The notes: generated by a model not told the origin, from the sequence alone. Positions 8,645 to 19,487 are shown, counted from the first letter of the stretch. The stretch is 56,227 nt of DNA from a gamma proteobacterium HTCC5015 (GCA_000155715.1 DS990607.1:38516-94742), one strand, 5' to 3'. Made by a program: numbers and translations.

Positions 8645-9280
8645 ATGACACTACGACTCGGCGACATCGCCCCCGATTTTGAACAGGATTCCACCGAAGG
8701 CACGATTCAGTTTCACAGCTATCTCGGTGATAGCTGGGGTGTGCTCTTCTCGCATCCCAAAGACTTTACGCCCGTGTGCACTACCGAACTCGGCGAAGTG
8801 GCTAAGCTCAAGGGTGAGTTTGACAAGCGCAATGTGAAAGTCATTGGCCTGTCGGTCGATCCAATTGACGATCACCATGCTTGGAAAGGGGATATCGAGG
8901 AGACTCAAGGAACAGCACTCAACTTTCCGCTGTTGGCAGATAGCGATAAAAAGGTGAGCGATCTCTACGACATGGTTCATCCCAATGCTAATGACACTTT
9001 GACCGTGCGCTCGGTGTTTATCATCGACAACAACAAAAAAGTGCGCTTAATCATTACGTACCCAGCCAGCACGGGTCGCAACTTCGATGAGATTTTGCGC
9101 GTTATTGACAGCTTGCAGCTTACCGATGGCTACAAAGTGGCCACTCCAGTGAATTGGAAAGAGGGCGATGATGTGATCATCGTACCCGCGCTGAGCAATG
9201 AAGAGGCGGAAAAGCTATTTCCCAACGGCTGGGATGAGCAAAAGCCCTACTTGCGTGTGACGAAGCAGCCCAATCGTTAG
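8645..9280 (+). CDS. 1-Cys (Prx6-type) peroxiredoxin
   Basis: Thiol peroxidase reducing hydrogen peroxide or organic peroxides in the cytoplasm. The 211 residues show the peroxidatic site KDFTPVCTTELGEVAKL (Cys near residue 46) and the extended C-terminal domain of Prx6-type enzymes (VIVPALSNEEAEKLFPNGW). No second resolving cysteine is evident beyond the active-site one, hence the 1-Cys call. AAGGAG precedes the ATG with good spacing. It is a single-gene unit between a repeat-rich spacer and a strong terminator. Confidence 0.92.
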   Translation: MTLRLGDIAPDFEQDSTEGTIQFHSYLGDSWGVLFSHPKDFTPVCTTELGEVAKLKGEFDKRNVKVIGLSVDPIDDHHAWKGDIEETQGTALNFPLLADSDKKVSDLYDMVHPNANDTLTVRSVFIIDNNKKVRLIITYPASTGRNFDEILRVIDSLQLTDGYKVATPVNWKEGDDVIIVPALSNEEAEKLFPNGWDEQKPYLRVTKQPNR

Positions 9281-9307
9281 TCCCTCGCCCATTGTGGACT
9301 GAGATAT

Positions 9308-9340
9308 AGCCCTTCACTCTGAGTCGTGAAGGGCTTTTTT
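9308..9340 (+). terminator. Intrinsic terminator after peroxiredoxin
   Basis: AGCCCTTCAC and GTGAAGGGCT form a 10-bp stem followed by TTTTT. Confidence 0.88.
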
Positions 9341-9373
9341 GTTGGACAGTGTGCGAAAAGCAATGAAGCGCGA

Positions 9374-10840
9374 TTAAAGCTTTTTAAGCGCCTCGATGGA
9401 TTGAAGAGCCCTTTCGGCGCGCTCACTTAATTGACGGCCGAGTTCCTTGCTGTCGAGCGCTTCTTCTATTTGCAGGCCCGCGGCGCGATAGCGTGCGGTG
9501 GCGATGTAGTATTCACCCAGAGCCAGTTGCGATCTCGCCTGAAGTTGCTGTGCCTTTAGGGCTTCAGCGTAGCTGTGCAGCCACTGTGGCGGCCAGTCTT
9601 TAACGCCGCTGTCATAGCGGCTATCGAGTAGATCGGTAATCGCCTCAAAATTTTGAGTGTGGCGCAACGTGGTCACCATATAGTCGACAACGGTGCTGTA
9701 CTGAGGGTAGAGCTGATGCAGTGTTTCGAGTCGCTTTAGTGCGCTTTGATAGCGTTTCTGGGCATTGTCTAAACGCACTTGAGCCAATTGAAAGGCAAGT
9801 TCCCCACTGTGTTGCTCCAATAACGTGTCTAGGTGTTTTTGTGCACTGGCGTAGTTGCCGTTTTGGGTGAGCAATTGGGCGAGAGTGTAGCGTTCAATGG
9901 GTTTGAGCGGACCTTGGCTCTTATCGCGAAAATAGGACAAAAGCTCGCGATTATCACCCGCCAATACCACGAGTCGGGCTTTGGCTAACTGATAATTGCG
10001 GTCGTCGGGCAGAGCTTGTGGCGAGGGCATTTGCGCTGTTCGCGCCTGGGCCTCGGCAATGCGGTTGGCGTCGAGGGGGTGGGTGCGCAAAATTTCAAAG
10101 CGCTTGTCCAGCTCGAGACTGCGGTTTTGCATCACCTCAAAAAAGCTGGCCAAGCCTTTGGGATCAAAGCCTGCTTTGGCTAAGTATTGTATGCCAATGC
10201 GATCCGCCTCTTTTTCGTGGCTGCGCGTGTGGTTGATCATGCCCTGATAGCTTGCTGCAGTGCCCGCCATCATGACTGCGGCAGCACCTGAGCCACTGCC
10301 GCTCATCGCCAGAGCCAAGCCGGCTAATATAGCGCCAATACTGGCCATATTGGTGTTGGCGGACTGCGCGTAAAAGCGAGCGATATGGCGCTGAGTGATG
10401 TGGGCAATTTCGTGGGCAACGACACCGGCCAGCTCGCTCTCGTTGCGCGTGGCGAGCATTAAACCCGCATGAATACCCACATAGCCGCCGGGTACGGCAA
10501 AGGCGTTGATACGGTCATTCTTGACTAAAAAAAAGTGAAAGTGCTGTTGGCCGACGCCGGAGCTGACTCTCGCCCCCAGCGACTGCAGGTACGTGCGAAT
10601 TTCGGGGTCGTGCAAAATGCCGTTTTGTTGTTCGGCCTGATGTAAAAACGCCGAGCCGATCAATGCTTCCTTTTGTGGCGAGAGATATTGATCGGCGGGC
10701 TCGCCAATATCGGGCAAATTGTCGGCGACACTGGAGACCGCGGCGAGCTGAATGACCGAGCCCAACGCCAATGCGTGGGCAAAATGGCGAAGCGACCAGC
10801 GATAATGTTTGCGTTGTAAACTCGGGCGGCGTTGATTCAT
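9374..10840 (-). CDS. bepA: BepA-like periplasmic M48 metalloprotease with TPRs
   Basis: BepA/YfgC proteases act in the periplasm on outer-membrane protein assembly (LptD, BamA). The chosen start (10840) gives an export signal (hydrophobic core LALGSVIQLAAVSSVA) and 488 residues; an upstream in-frame start at 11026 would add 62 unrelated residues and destroy the N-terminal signal. The zinc site HEIAHITQRH and downstream EKEAD (SHEKEADRIGIQYL) are clear. The C-terminal half is TPR-like (YASAQKHLDTLLEQHSGELA). It stands alone on the minus strand, diverging from ilvI. Confidence 0.88.
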   Translation of the reverse strand: MNQRRPSLQRKHYRWSLRHFAHALALGSVIQLAAVSSVADNLPDIGEPADQYLSPQKEALIGSAFLHQAEQQNGILHDPEIRTYLQSLGARVSSGVGQQHFHFFLVKNDRINAFAVPGGYVGIHAGLMLATRNESELAGVVAHEIAHITQRHIARFYAQSANTNMASIGAILAGLALAMSGSGSGAAAVMMAGTAASYQGMINHTRSHEKEADRIGIQYLAKAGFDPKGLASFFEVMQNRSLELDKRFEILRTHPLDANRIAEAQARTAQMPSPQALPDDRNYQLAKARLVVLAGDNRELLSYFRDKSQGPLKPIERYTLAQLLTQNGNYASAQKHLDTLLEQHSGELAFQLAQVRLDNAQKRYQSALKRLETLHQLYPQYSTVVDYMVTTLRHTQNFEAITDLLDSRYDSGVKDWPPQWLHSYAEALKAQQLQARSQLALGEYYIATARYRAAGLQIEEALDSKELGRQLSERAERALQSIEALKKL

Positions 10841-11182
10841 GGGGCTCAATAATGGCGCTATGCGATGGCAAGTGCAACGCAGTCTCAGAGCCGCCTTTGT
10901 GCCGAGGGTTCCCCAAATGGCTTGATAATTGCCAGTAAGCCCATTGTAGCGGCATTTTTGGCGGTTTTTTGGTTGAATTTTAGCGCCGCCTAGCGTACAG
11001 TTTCGCCCTTGCGGCAGGTGGCGCATTACCCAGTGTTCAACCGCCGCTTTCGAGCTCGAGAACCTAAGCTCAAGGGCTCCTTTTCAGAGGCCAAACATCG
11101 CCTCTGTCGTGATGTAAAACATGCTTACCCGGCCCATCCCATCACGGACGCATACAGTTCGAATCTTTGATATTGGGAGTTA
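10841..11182. other. bepA-ilvI divergent spacer with paired hairpins
   Basis: No gene is supported here. The ilvI-proximal part carries two stems on the plus strand: AGAGGC (11086-11091) with GCCTCT (11100-11105), and CGTGATG (11108-11114) with CATCACG (11140-11146). This could be a leader structure for ilvI, but no leader peptide rich in Ile, Val or Leu codons was found. On the minus strand TACAAT (10943-10948) is a possible -10 box for the protease gene. Confidence 0.35.
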
Positions 11183-12928
11183 ATGGTGGAATTATCAGGC
11201 GGCGAGATCGTTGTTGAATCGCTTAGGCGCGAAGGCGTCAAACATGTATTTGGCTACCCCGGTGGCTCGGTACTACACATCTACGATGCATTTTTTAAGC
11301 AGGATGAAGTTCAGCATGTGCTGGTGCGCCACGAGCAGGGCGGCACTCACGCAGCGGACGGATACGCTCGTGCTACGGGTAAGCCCGGTGTCGTGTTAGT
11401 GACGTCGGGGCCCGGCGTGACCAACACGGTGACAGGCATTGCTACAGCCAATATGGACTCCATCCCTATGGTGGTGTTGACAGGGCAGGTCGCCCTTCCC
11501 GTGATTGGCAGCGATGCCTTCCAAGAGTGCGATACGATTGGTATTACGCGACCCATCGTCAAACACAATATTTTGGTGAAGTCCGTGGAGGAAATTGGCC
11601 CGGCGATCAAGAAGGCCTTCCATATCGCGACGACGGGCCGACCGGGTCCTGTGGTGGTAGATATTCCTAAAAACACGACCGATCCGAATGTTAAAATTCC
11701 TTTCGACTATCCGGAAACGGTCGACATTCGGTCCTACCGTCCCGCCGAGCGCGGCCACATGGGGCAGATTCGCAAAGCCACAGAAATGCTCACCGAGGCC
11801 AAGCGCCCGATTATTTACGCTGGCGGTGGCGTGGTGCAGGGCGAGGCCTCAGAGGAGTTGCGCACACTGGTGCGCGAGCTGGAGTACCCGATCACTTGCA
11901 CGCTGATGGGACTCGGCGCCTATCCGGGTGACGACGAACTCAGTATTGGCATGCTGGGAATGCACGGCACTTACGAAGCCAACTTGGCCATGCACGAGGC
12001 CGACGTGATCTTGTGTGTGGGCGCGCGTTTTGACGACCGCGTCACGGGGGATCTCGACAAGTTTGCGCCCTACGCCAAAATCATCCACATCGATGTCGAC
12101 CCCTCGTCGATCTCGAAAAATGTGAAGGCTGACATTCCCATTGTGGGGCAAGTGAAGCCCGTGCTGGAAGATATGCTGACCTGCCTTAAAGAAGTGGGCA
12201 AAAATCAAGATGTGACGGCGATGGAGGCGTGGTGGAAGCAGATTAACCAGTGGCGCTCTATCGATAGCTTGGCCTATGAAAAAGGCGATCAAATCAAACC
12301 CCAAGAAGTGATTGAGTCGCTTTATAAGGCGACCAAGGGCGATGCCATCATCACTTCTGACGTGGGCCAGCACCAGATGTTTGCCGCTCAGTTCTATCAC
12401 TTTAACCGTCCGCGCCAGTGGCTCAACTCTGGCGGCCTTGGCACCATGGGTTTTGGTCTACCCGCGGCAATTGGCGCACAGCTCGCATGTCCCGATCAGA
12501 CCGTGGCCTGTGTGACGGGCGAAGCGTCGATTATGATGTGTATTCAAGAGCTGTCGACGGCGCTGCAGTACAATACGCCGGTGAAGATCATCAACTTGAA
12601 CAATCGCTATATGGGCATGGTGCGTCAGTGGCAGGAGATGTTCTACGACAAGCGCTATTCCATGTCTTATGTTGAGGCGTTGCCCGACTTGGTCAAAATG
12701 GCGGAGTCCTACGGCCATGTTGGTATCCGTGTGGAAGATCCCTCGGAACTCGACGCGGCGATGGAAAAAGCCTTCTCCATCAAAGATCGCTTGGTCTTCC
12801 TCGACATTGTGGTCGACCAAAGTGTCAACGTGTATCCGATGATTGCCAATGGCAAGGGCCACCATGAAATGGTGCTGTCCCCTAGCCAGGCGGAAATCGA
12901 CGATGCCGAAGAACGCGATCTCGCATAA
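11183..12928 (+). CDS. ilvI: Acetolactate synthase large (catalytic) subunit
   Basis: ThDP-dependent enzyme that makes acetolactate and acetohydroxybutyrate, the first shared step of Val, Leu and Ile synthesis. The 581-residue length is normal. N-terminal EGVKHVFGYPGGSVLHIYDA and the catalytic Glu segment VRHEQGGTHAADGYARA (about 49-65) are present, with the FAD-binding middle domain and C-terminal ThDP domain (LNSGGLGTMGFGLPAAIGAQ). The ThDP motif reads GEA (usually GDG; GEG occurs in relatives) before the downstream NN pair. It forms an operon with ilvH and lies upstream of ilvC. Confidence 0.95.
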   Translation: MVELSGGEIVVESLRREGVKHVFGYPGGSVLHIYDAFFKQDEVQHVLVRHEQGGTHAADGYARATGKPGVVLVTSGPGVTNTVTGIATANMDSIPMVVLTGQVALPVIGSDAFQECDTIGITRPIVKHNILVKSVEEIGPAIKKAFHIATTGRPGPVVVDIPKNTTDPNVKIPFDYPETVDIRSYRPAERGHMGQIRKATEMLTEAKRPIIYAGGGVVQGEASEELRTLVRELEYPITCTLMGLGAYPGDDELSIGMLGMHGTYEANLAMHEADVILCVGARFDDRVTGDLDKFAPYAKIIHIDVDPSSISKNVKADIPIVGQVKPVLEDMLTCLKEVGKNQDVTAMEAWWKQINQWRSIDSLAYEKGDQIKPQEVIESLYKATKGDAIITSDVGQHQMFAAQFYHFNRPRQWLNSGGLGTMGFGLPAAIGAQLACPDQTVACVTGEASIMMCIQELSTALQYNTPVKIINLNNRYMGMVRQWQEMFYDKRYSMSYVEALPDLVKMAESYGHVGIRVEDPSELDAAMEKAFSIKDRLVFLDIVVDQSVNVYPMIANGKGHHEMVLSPSQAEIDDAEERDLA

Positions 12929-12938
12929 GGAGTAGGCC

Positions 12939-13433
12939 ATGAGACATATTATTTCTGTACTGGTAGAAAACGAATTCGGTGCGCTAGCTCGCATTGCGGG
13001 CTTGTTCTCGGCGCGTGGTTACAACATCGAGTCGCTCAATGTGGCACCGACGCAAGATGGCTCTATGTCGCGCATGACCATTGTGACCTCGGGAACCGAC
13101 GAAATTATTGAGCAGATTACCAAGCAGTTAAACAAGCTGGTCGATGTCATCAAGTTGACGGATTTGACGGAATCGTCTCACATCGAGCGCGAAGTCATGC
13201 TGGTCAAAATTAACGCCGCGGGCGCTGAGCGCCGTGATGAAGTGAAACGCCTGACGGATATCTTCCGCGGCAAGGTGCTCGATGTGACGGACACCACATT
13301 CACCGTAGAAGTGACCGGAGCGGCGGAAAAGCTCGATGCTTTCGTCGACGCAATCGGTTACGAGGGCTTAATCGAAGTGGTTCGCTCAGGTCCCATGGGC
13401 ATTGGTCGCGGCGAGAAACCGCTGCAATTGTAA
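12939..13433 (+). CDS. ilvH: Acetolactate synthase small (regulatory) subunit
   Basis: Regulatory subunit that stimulates IlvI and gives valine feedback control. The 164 residues contain the ACT domain at the N-terminus (HIISVLVENEFGALARIAGL, FSARGYNIESLNVAPT) and the C-terminal domain VMLVKINAAG. AAGGAG precedes the ATG. It lies 10 bases after ilvI and is followed by an 87-base gap before ilvC. Confidence 0.96.
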   Translation: MRHIISVLVENEFGALARIAGLFSARGYNIESLNVAPTQDGSMSRMTIVTSGTDEIIEQITKQLNKLVDVIKLTDLTESSHIEREVMLVKINAAGAERRDEVKRLTDIFRGKVLDVTDTTFTVEVTGAAEKLDAFVDAIGYEGLIEVVRSGPMGIGRGEKPLQL

Positions 13434-13448
13434 GCGCGCCTTTTTTAA

Positions 13449-14537
<1,089 letters not shown>

Positions 14538-14561
14538 TCGATGTGTAACGGCTCGAAGAAC

Positions 14562-14589
14562 AACGCCATCCATACTGGGTGGCGTTTTT
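14562..14589 (+). terminator. Intrinsic terminator after ilvC
   Basis: AACGCCATCC pairs with GGGTGGCGTT (10 bp with one G-T pair), followed by a T run. A GTG start inside this hairpin for the next gene was rejected for this reason. Confidence 0.8.
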
Positions 14590-14626
14590 CATTGAGACCT
14601 CAACAGACACAGGCTATAAAAACAGT

Positions 14627-15274
14627 ATGTATCTGATAAAAGCCGAAGTGGCACTGCTGGCCTTTTTTCTCGCCTTGACGGCTATTGCTGTGAAAGTGTC
14701 CTATGGCGTGCTCGCTTCGCTGCCCTTTTGGCTGGCTTTTATCCTTTTAGTGTTTTTCTTTCGCAACCCACCCCGCAAGCCGCCATCCAACCCCATGGCG
14801 ATTGTCGCGCCCATCGATGCACTGGTGGCCTACCACTTCACTGCCGAAGAGCCCTTTCAGGGTGAAGAACGCCAGATATTGCGCTTGCGCCGGCGTCACG
14901 GTGGCATTTTCTCCTTATTCAGCCCCGCTGAAGGTCAGATTCTGCAAACTTGGTATGGCGAGCGCTACCAGCGCCCCCAGCGCCAATTGAGCCGCGATCG
15001 GGGCCACATTTGCACTGCTTGGATTCGTACCGACGAGGGCGATGATATGCTGATGAGCTTTTATCGCGCCTTTACGCTGCGTTATTTACAGATGCGCCCT
15101 CAGCCTGGGGAGCGCATTGGTCAGGGTAAGGCCATTGGATTATCCACAATCCAGTATATTGATATACTGTTGCCTCTCGACGCCGAGGTTAAAGTGGCCG
15201 TAGGTGATACGGTCAAAGGCGGCGAGACGACACTGGGCCAGTTTGCCCATCGAAGTAAGAAAGAGCGGTTTTAA
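14627..15274 (+). CDS. Phosphatidylserine decarboxylase-like protein without GS site
   Basis: The 215-residue product has two N-terminal membrane segments (about 5-45, FFLALTAIAV and PFWLAFILLVFFF), a short FRNPPRKPP linker typical of short Psd proteins, SPAEGQI and a C-terminal biotinyl-lipoyl-like ending (VAVGDTVKGGETTLGQF). Active Psd proenzymes cut themselves at Gly-Ser just before VDVYLP. Here the matching stretch (residues about 170-183) reads AIGLSTIQYIDILLP, with no Gly-Ser at the expected place. It overlaps pssA by one base (TAATG), pointing to phospholipid metabolism. It may be a non-catalytic paralogue; the start codon is uncertain because the ribosome site is weak. Confidence 0.7.
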   Translation: MYLIKAEVALLAFFLALTAIAVKVSYGVLASLPFWLAFILLVFFFRNPPRKPPSNPMAIVAPIDALVAYHFTAEEPFQGEERQILRLRRRHGGIFSLFSPAEGQILQTWYGERYQRPQRQLSRDRGHICTAWIRTDEGDDMLMSFYRAFTLRYLQMRPQPGERIGQGKAIGLSTIQYIDILLPLDAEVKVAVGDTVKGGETTLGQFAHRSKKERF

Positions 15275-16050
15275 TGAATCAGACGGAACGCCAGCAACGC
15301 CGCAGCATATACCTGCTGCCCAATTTGTTTACCACGGGTACGATCTTTGGTGGCTTTTACGCTATTATTGCCTCGACCCAAGGGCGATTTGAGGCAGCGG
15401 CCATTGCTATCTTTATTGCGATGGTTGCCGATGCGCTCGACGGGCGAATTGCTCGTATGACCAACACGCAAAGTGATTTTGGCCTGCAATACGACAGTCT
15501 GGCGGATCTGGTCGCCTTTGGCGTTGCGCCCGCATTGATTATGTACTTCTGGGCGCTCGATGATTTGCGCCTAGTCAATGAAACACTGGGTCGAGTCGGT
15601 TGGATTGCCAGCTTTGCCTACGCCGCAGGTGCGGCTCTGCGTTTGGCCCGCTTTAATGTGCAAACGGAATCTCTGGATAAGCGCTTTTTTAAAGGGCTGC
15701 CCAGCCCCTCTGCCGCTGCGCTGTTGGTGGGCTCTATGTGGGTCATGCACAATTTTGACTTCAAGAGTTCCGATGCGGCGATCCCCTACATCTCGCTGGC
15801 CATTACCTATCTGGGCGGTGTGCTCATGGTGAGTAATATCACTTATTACTCGTTTAAAGATGTCGATGCACTCAAGAAAATACCATTTTTTGTGGTGCCC
15901 GCTTTTGTTTTTGTAGCGCCTTTTATTACGCTTAAGCCTTCAGTGATTTTGTACAGCATTTTTATGACTTACATTCTGTCTGGGCCTGTGCTGAGCCTTT
16001 ATCGCCAGGTGCGCAAGTTGCGCCGTCGACAACGTAGGGCAGCGGATTAA
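15274..16050 (+). CDS. pssA: CDP-diacylglycerol-serine O-phosphatidyltransferase
   Basis: Integral membrane enzyme making phosphatidylserine from CDP-diacylglycerol and serine. The 258 residues include the CDP-alcohol phosphotransferase signature as DALDGRIARMTNTQSDFGLQ-YDSLADLVAFG (about residues 53-85; DG...AR...G...D...D pattern) and several hydrophobic helices. It is translationally coupled to the Psd-like gene and follows ilvC, as in Pseudomonas-type genomes. Confidence 0.94.
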   Translation: MNQTERQQRRSIYLLPNLFTTGTIFGGFYAIIASTQGRFEAAAIAIFIAMVADALDGRIARMTNTQSDFGLQYDSLADLVAFGVAPALIMYFWALDDLRLVNETLGRVGWIASFAYAAGAALRLARFNVQTESLDKRFFKGLPSPSAAALLVGSMWVMHNFDFKSSDAAIPYISLAITYLGGVLMVSNITYYSFKDVDALKKIPFFVVPAFVFVAPFITLKPSVILYSIFMTYILSGPVLSLYRQVRKLRRRQRRAAD

Positions 16051-16088
16051 TCCACCATCGAAGCGAATAAATTATTTGAAACGATTCG

Positions 16089-16113
16089 ATGCGCTTTAAA
16101 GCGCATTTGTTTT
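16089..16113 (+). terminator. Possible terminator after pssA
   Basis: An 18-base perfect palindrome ATGCGCTTTAAAGCGCAT is followed by TTGTTTTATT. The loop would be very short, so termination is plausible but not certain. Confidence 0.4.
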
Positions 16114-16133
16114 ATTAACACTGGATAGACAAC

Positions 16134-17804
16134 ATGAGCCAAGAAGCTGTGACTCCCGCCCACTTTATTCGAAAAATTGTGACTCAAGATGTTGAGTCGA
16201 AGCATACCGGTAAAGTCATCACGCGCTTTCCACCCGAGCCGAATGGCTTTTTACACATTGGTCACGCCAAGTCGATCTGTTTGAATTTTGGTTTGGCAGA
16301 AGAGTTCGGCGGCGACTGTCACCTGCGCTTCGACGACACCAACCCAGCAAAGGAAGAGCAGGCCTATGTCGAGTCAATTAAGGCCGATGTAGAGTGGTTG
16401 GGTTTTAAATGGGCGGGTTCGGTACGCTACGCCTCAGATTATTTCGACACGCTGTACGACTATGCTTTGCATCTGATCGACAACGGTAACGCCTATGTCT
16501 GTGAGCTGTCCGCCGATGAGGCGCGAGAGTATCGCGGCACATTGAAAGAACCGGGTAAGAACAGCCCCTATCGCGACCGCAGCCCCGAGGAAAATCGGCA
16601 GTTATTTGAAAAAATGCGAGCGGGTGAGTTTGAAGACGGCGCCGCCGTTTTGCGCGCGAAGATTGATATGGCCGCGCCCAATATCAATTTGCGCGATCCC
16701 ATTCTCTACCGCGTGCGACGATTAAATCACCACCAAACGGGGGATACATGGTGCATCTATCCCACCTACGATTTCACCCACGGGCAGTCGGACGCCATAG
16801 AAGGTGTGACGCATTCGCTGTGTACACTGGAGTTTGAAGATCACCGCCCCCTTTACGAGTGGTTGATTGAACATCTTCCCGTGCCCGCACAACCTCGGCA
16901 ATACGAGTTTGCGCGCTTGAATTTAAATTACACCGTGACATCAAAACGCAAGCTCAAGCAGTTGGTCGACGATGGCCATGTCGAGGGCTGGGACGACCCG
17001 CGTATGCCGACGATTTCCGGCATGCGCCGCCGTGGCTACACGCCGCTATCACTGCGCAATTTCTGTGAGCGTATTGGCGTGACACGCAGCGAGGGCGTCG
17101 TCGATATGTCGATGCTGGAGCACGCGGTGCGCGAAGACCTAGATGCCACTGCACCCCGTGCGATGTGTGTGCTCAATCCGATTAGAGTGGTGTTGGAAAA
17201 CTATCCCGAAAATGACGTTCAGACATTGAGTCTGCCACGCCATCCCAAAGACGAGAGCATGGGGCAGCGCGAGGTGACAATGAGTCGAGAGCTATACATT
17301 GATCGCAATGATTTTGAAGTGGAGCCACCCCCCAAGTGGAAACGCTTATTTCTCAATGGCGAAGTGCGCTTGCGCGGCAGCTATGTGATCCACTGCCACG
17401 ATGTGGTGAAAGATGAGGCGGGCAATGTTGTGGAGCTTCGCTGCACTTATGACGAGAATACCTTGGGTAAAAACCCCGAGGGCCGCAAGGTCAAAGGTGT
17501 GATTCACTGGGTCAGTGCCGCCGATAGCGTAGAGGCGGAAGTGCGCTTGTACGACCGCCTGTTCCAAGAGGAAAACCCCGCGGCGCAAGAGGATTTTACG
17601 GCGAGCCTAAACCTTGAATCGCTCACGGTGTTGCGCGGTGCTCGCGCCGAGGCGAGTTTGCGCCGTGCCAATGTCGGCGACCGCTTCCAGTTTGAACGCG
17701 AAGGTTATTTCGCCGTGGATAGCAGTAGCTCGGACGATAGAGTGGTGTTTAATCGCACGGTCAGCCTGCGAGATTCTTGGCAAAAAGTGAAGGGTAAGGG
17801 GTAA
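16134..17804 (+). CDS. glnS: Glutaminyl-tRNA synthetase
   Basis: Class I aminoacyl-tRNA synthetase charging tRNA-Gln. The 556 residues show the HIGH motif in [16 protein letters not shown] (about 33-48), the KMSKS equivalent VTSKRKL (about 266-272), and C-terminal anticodon-binding beta-barrels with VSLRDSW at the end. The length is close to the E. coli enzyme. It is followed 4 bases later by cysS. Confidence 0.97.
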   Translation: MSQEAVTPAHFIRKIVTQDVESKHTGKVITRFPPEPNGFLHIGHAKSICLNFGLAEEFGGDCHLRFDDTNPAKEEQAYVESIKADVEWLGFKWAGSVRYASDYFDTLYDYALHLIDNGNAYVCELSADEAREYRGTLKEPGKNSPYRDRSPEENRQLFEKMRAGEFEDGAAVLRAKIDMAAPNINLRDPILYRVRRLNHHQTGDTWCIYPTYDFTHGQSDAIEGVTHSLCTLEFEDHRPLYEWLIEHLPVPAQPRQYEFARLNLNYTVTSKRKLKQLVDDGHVEGWDDPRMPTISGMRRRGYTPLSLRNFCERIGVTRSEGVVDMSMLEHAVREDLDATAPRAMCVLNPIRVVLENYPENDVQTLSLPRHPKDESMGQREVTMSRELYIDRNDFEVEPPPKWKRLFLNGEVRLRGSYVIHCHDVVKDEAGNVVELRCTYDENTLGKNPEGRKVKGVIHWVSAADSVEAEVRLYDRLFQEENPAAQEDFTASLNLESLTVLRGARAEASLRRANVGDRFQFEREGYFAVDSSSSDDRVVFNRTVSLRDSWQKVKGKG

Positions 17805-17808
17805 GTCG

Positions 17809-19200
17809 GTGCAAATTTACAATACGCTCAGCCGAAGTAAGCAGGTCTTCGAGCCCATTCACCCAGGCCAAGTGCGCCTGTATGTATGCGGCATTACCAC
17901 CTATGACTATTGCCACATCGGCCATGCTCGGGTGATGGTGGCGTTCGACGCCATCACTCGCTACCTGCGACATCGCGGTTACGATGTCACCTATGTGCGC
18001 AATATCACAGACATTGATGACAAAATTCTCAAGCGCGCCGAGGAAAATGGCGAGGCCTATGATACTTTAACGGCGCGCTTCATCGACGCGATGCACGAAG
18101 ACGAGCGCGCTCTGGGCGTTTTGCCACCGGATCGAGAGCCCCGCGCCACTCAGCATATTCAGGATATTATCGATTTAATTCAGGTGCTCATTGATAAGGG
18201 CGCTGCCTATACTGCCGAGAATGGCGATGTGTACTTTTCGGTGAGCGACTTTGCCGACTACGGCAAACTCTCGAATAAAAAGCTCGAAGATCTACTTGAG
18301 GGCGTGCGCGTAGAGCTTGAAAGCAGCAAGCGTGACCCGCGCGATTTTGCTCTGTGGAAAGGTGCGCAACAAGATCAGGTGGGCTGGGAGGCCCCCTGGG
18401 GCTATGGGCGTCCCGGTTGGCATATCGAGTGTTCCGCTATGTCGACTTCCTGCTTGGGCAACCACTTTGATATTCACGGTGGCGGCCCCGATTTGGTCTT
18501 TCCCCACCACGAAAATGAAATCGCGCAATCCGAGGCGGCAACGGGTGAAACCTATGCCAATGTCTGGATGCACGCGGGCGCTGTACGAGTGGATAATGAA
18601 AAGATGTCCAAGTCTCTGGGCAACTTTTTCACGATCCGCGAAGTGTTGGAAAAGTACCAGCCCGAAGTGATTCGGTATTTTTTATTGAGCTCACACTATC
18701 GCAGCCCGATTAACTACTCAGACAATAGCTTAGAGCAAGCGCGTGCGGGTCTCGAGCGTTTATACACGGCGCTGCGCCCCTATTCAGATGTCGCAGCTGA
18801 CGAGGCCGCATTGAGCGACTCCAGTGCATTACAGGCCTTTCAGCAAGTGATGGATGACGACTTCAATACCCGCGAAGCGCTCTCGGTACTGTTTGATTTA
18901 GCGCGTCAGCTCAATCAACAAGAGGGTGAAGCCGCCCGCAATATTGCCGTTCAACTCAAAACGTTGGGCCGCGTGCTGGGTTTACTGGAAGGTGATGCGC
19001 AAGCGTATTTGAAAAGTGGTGGCTTGGTCAGCGATGCAGGCAGCTTGAGCGACGATGATATTGACGCCTTAATTGCCGAACGCATTGAAGCCAAGCAAAA
19101 CAAAGACTTTGCCCGCGCCGATGACATTCGCGATCAATTGACCGAGGCGGGTATTCAATTAGAAGATGGTCCCGCAGGTACGCAGTGGCGTAGAAGCTAG
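17809..19200 (+). CDS. cysS: Cysteinyl-tRNA synthetase
   Basis: Class I synthetase of 463 residues starting at GTG. The HIGH motif lies in [18 protein letters not shown], the zinc-site residues in the WHIECSAMS region, and KMSKS in [11 protein letters not shown]. The C-terminal segment ends [15 protein letters not shown]. The TAG stop codon (19198-19200) coincides with the first bases of the MITE: the TA is the presumed target duplication. The ending is still full length. Confidence 0.96.
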   Translation: MQIYNTLSRSKQVFEPIHPGQVRLYVCGITTYDYCHIGHARVMVAFDAITRYLRHRGYDVTYVRNITDIDDKILKRAEENGEAYDTLTARFIDAMHEDERALGVLPPDREPRATQHIQDIIDLIQVLIDKGAAYTAENGDVYFSVSDFADYGKLSNKKLEDLLEGVRVELESSKRDPRDFALWKGAQQDQVGWEAPWGYGRPGWHIECSAMSTSCLGNHFDIHGGGPDLVFPHHENEIAQSEAATGETYANVWMHAGAVRVDNEKMSKSLGNFFTIREVLEKYQPEVIRYFLLSSHYRSPINYSDNSLEQARAGLERLYTALRPYSDVAADEAALSDSSALQAFQQVMDDDFNTREALSVLFDLARQLNQQEGEAARNIAVQLKTLGRVLGLLEGDAQAYLKSGGLVSDAGSLSDDDIDALIAERIEAKQNKDFARADDIRDQLTEAGIQLEDGPAGTQWRRS

Positions 19201-19466
19201 GGCCTGTTAACACAAATTTGATGGTCACTGTTGTGACTAAAAAAGCGCCAATCAAGGCGCAAGGAGCGTGGTTTGGTGACTCCAAATGAGCGACGAGCAA
19301 CGATGAGTGGCGCTTTTTTAGCCACAACCCGAAGGGCTGGAGCTATTTTCCGCCCAGCTGCGTTATCAGTTGTTTGTGTAGACGTGCTACACGGCACGCC
19401 TTCTGCCTTGCTGGGCAGGAAAATGGCTTCCAGCAGAGATCATAAAATTTGTGTTAACAGGCCCTA
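19198..19466. mobile_element. MITE copy 1 (269 bp, TA-flanked)
   Basis: Terminal inverted repeats of about 22 bases: the left end TAGGGCCTGTTAACACAAAT is matched by the right end ending TTTGTGTTAACAGGCCCTA. Both ends include TA, suggesting TA target duplication as in IS630/Tc1-mariner-derived MITEs. Inside are two further inverted pairs: ACTAAAAAAGCGCCA (19236-19250) with TGGCGCTTTTTTAGC (19308-19322), and ATTTTCCGCCCAG with CTGGGCAGGAAAAT. No transposase is encoded. Copy 2 at 45785-46053 has the same length, in the same orientation, with 9 differences by eye. Confidence 0.85.
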
Positions 19467-19487
19467 GTTGAGCGATAGGGGTGGTGT

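Noticed and set aside
10841-11026. N-terminal extension of the BepA-like protease
   Set aside because: The extra 62 residues are hydrophilic and Cys/Arg-rich and would hide the export signal that begins at 10840.
11041-11182. Attenuator leader peptide for ilvI
   Set aside because: No short frame rich in Ile, Val or Leu codons was found; the stems alone are not enough.
14579-14626. Upstream GTG start for the Psd-like gene
   Set aside because: It lies inside the ilvC terminator hairpin and lacks a ribosome site.
19273-19467. Open frame of 64 codons inside MITE copy 1, kept in copy 2 (45860-46054)
   Set aside because: The frame spans the element and its inverted end; it has no ribosome site, no recognisable domain, and the changes between copies show no sign of protein selection.
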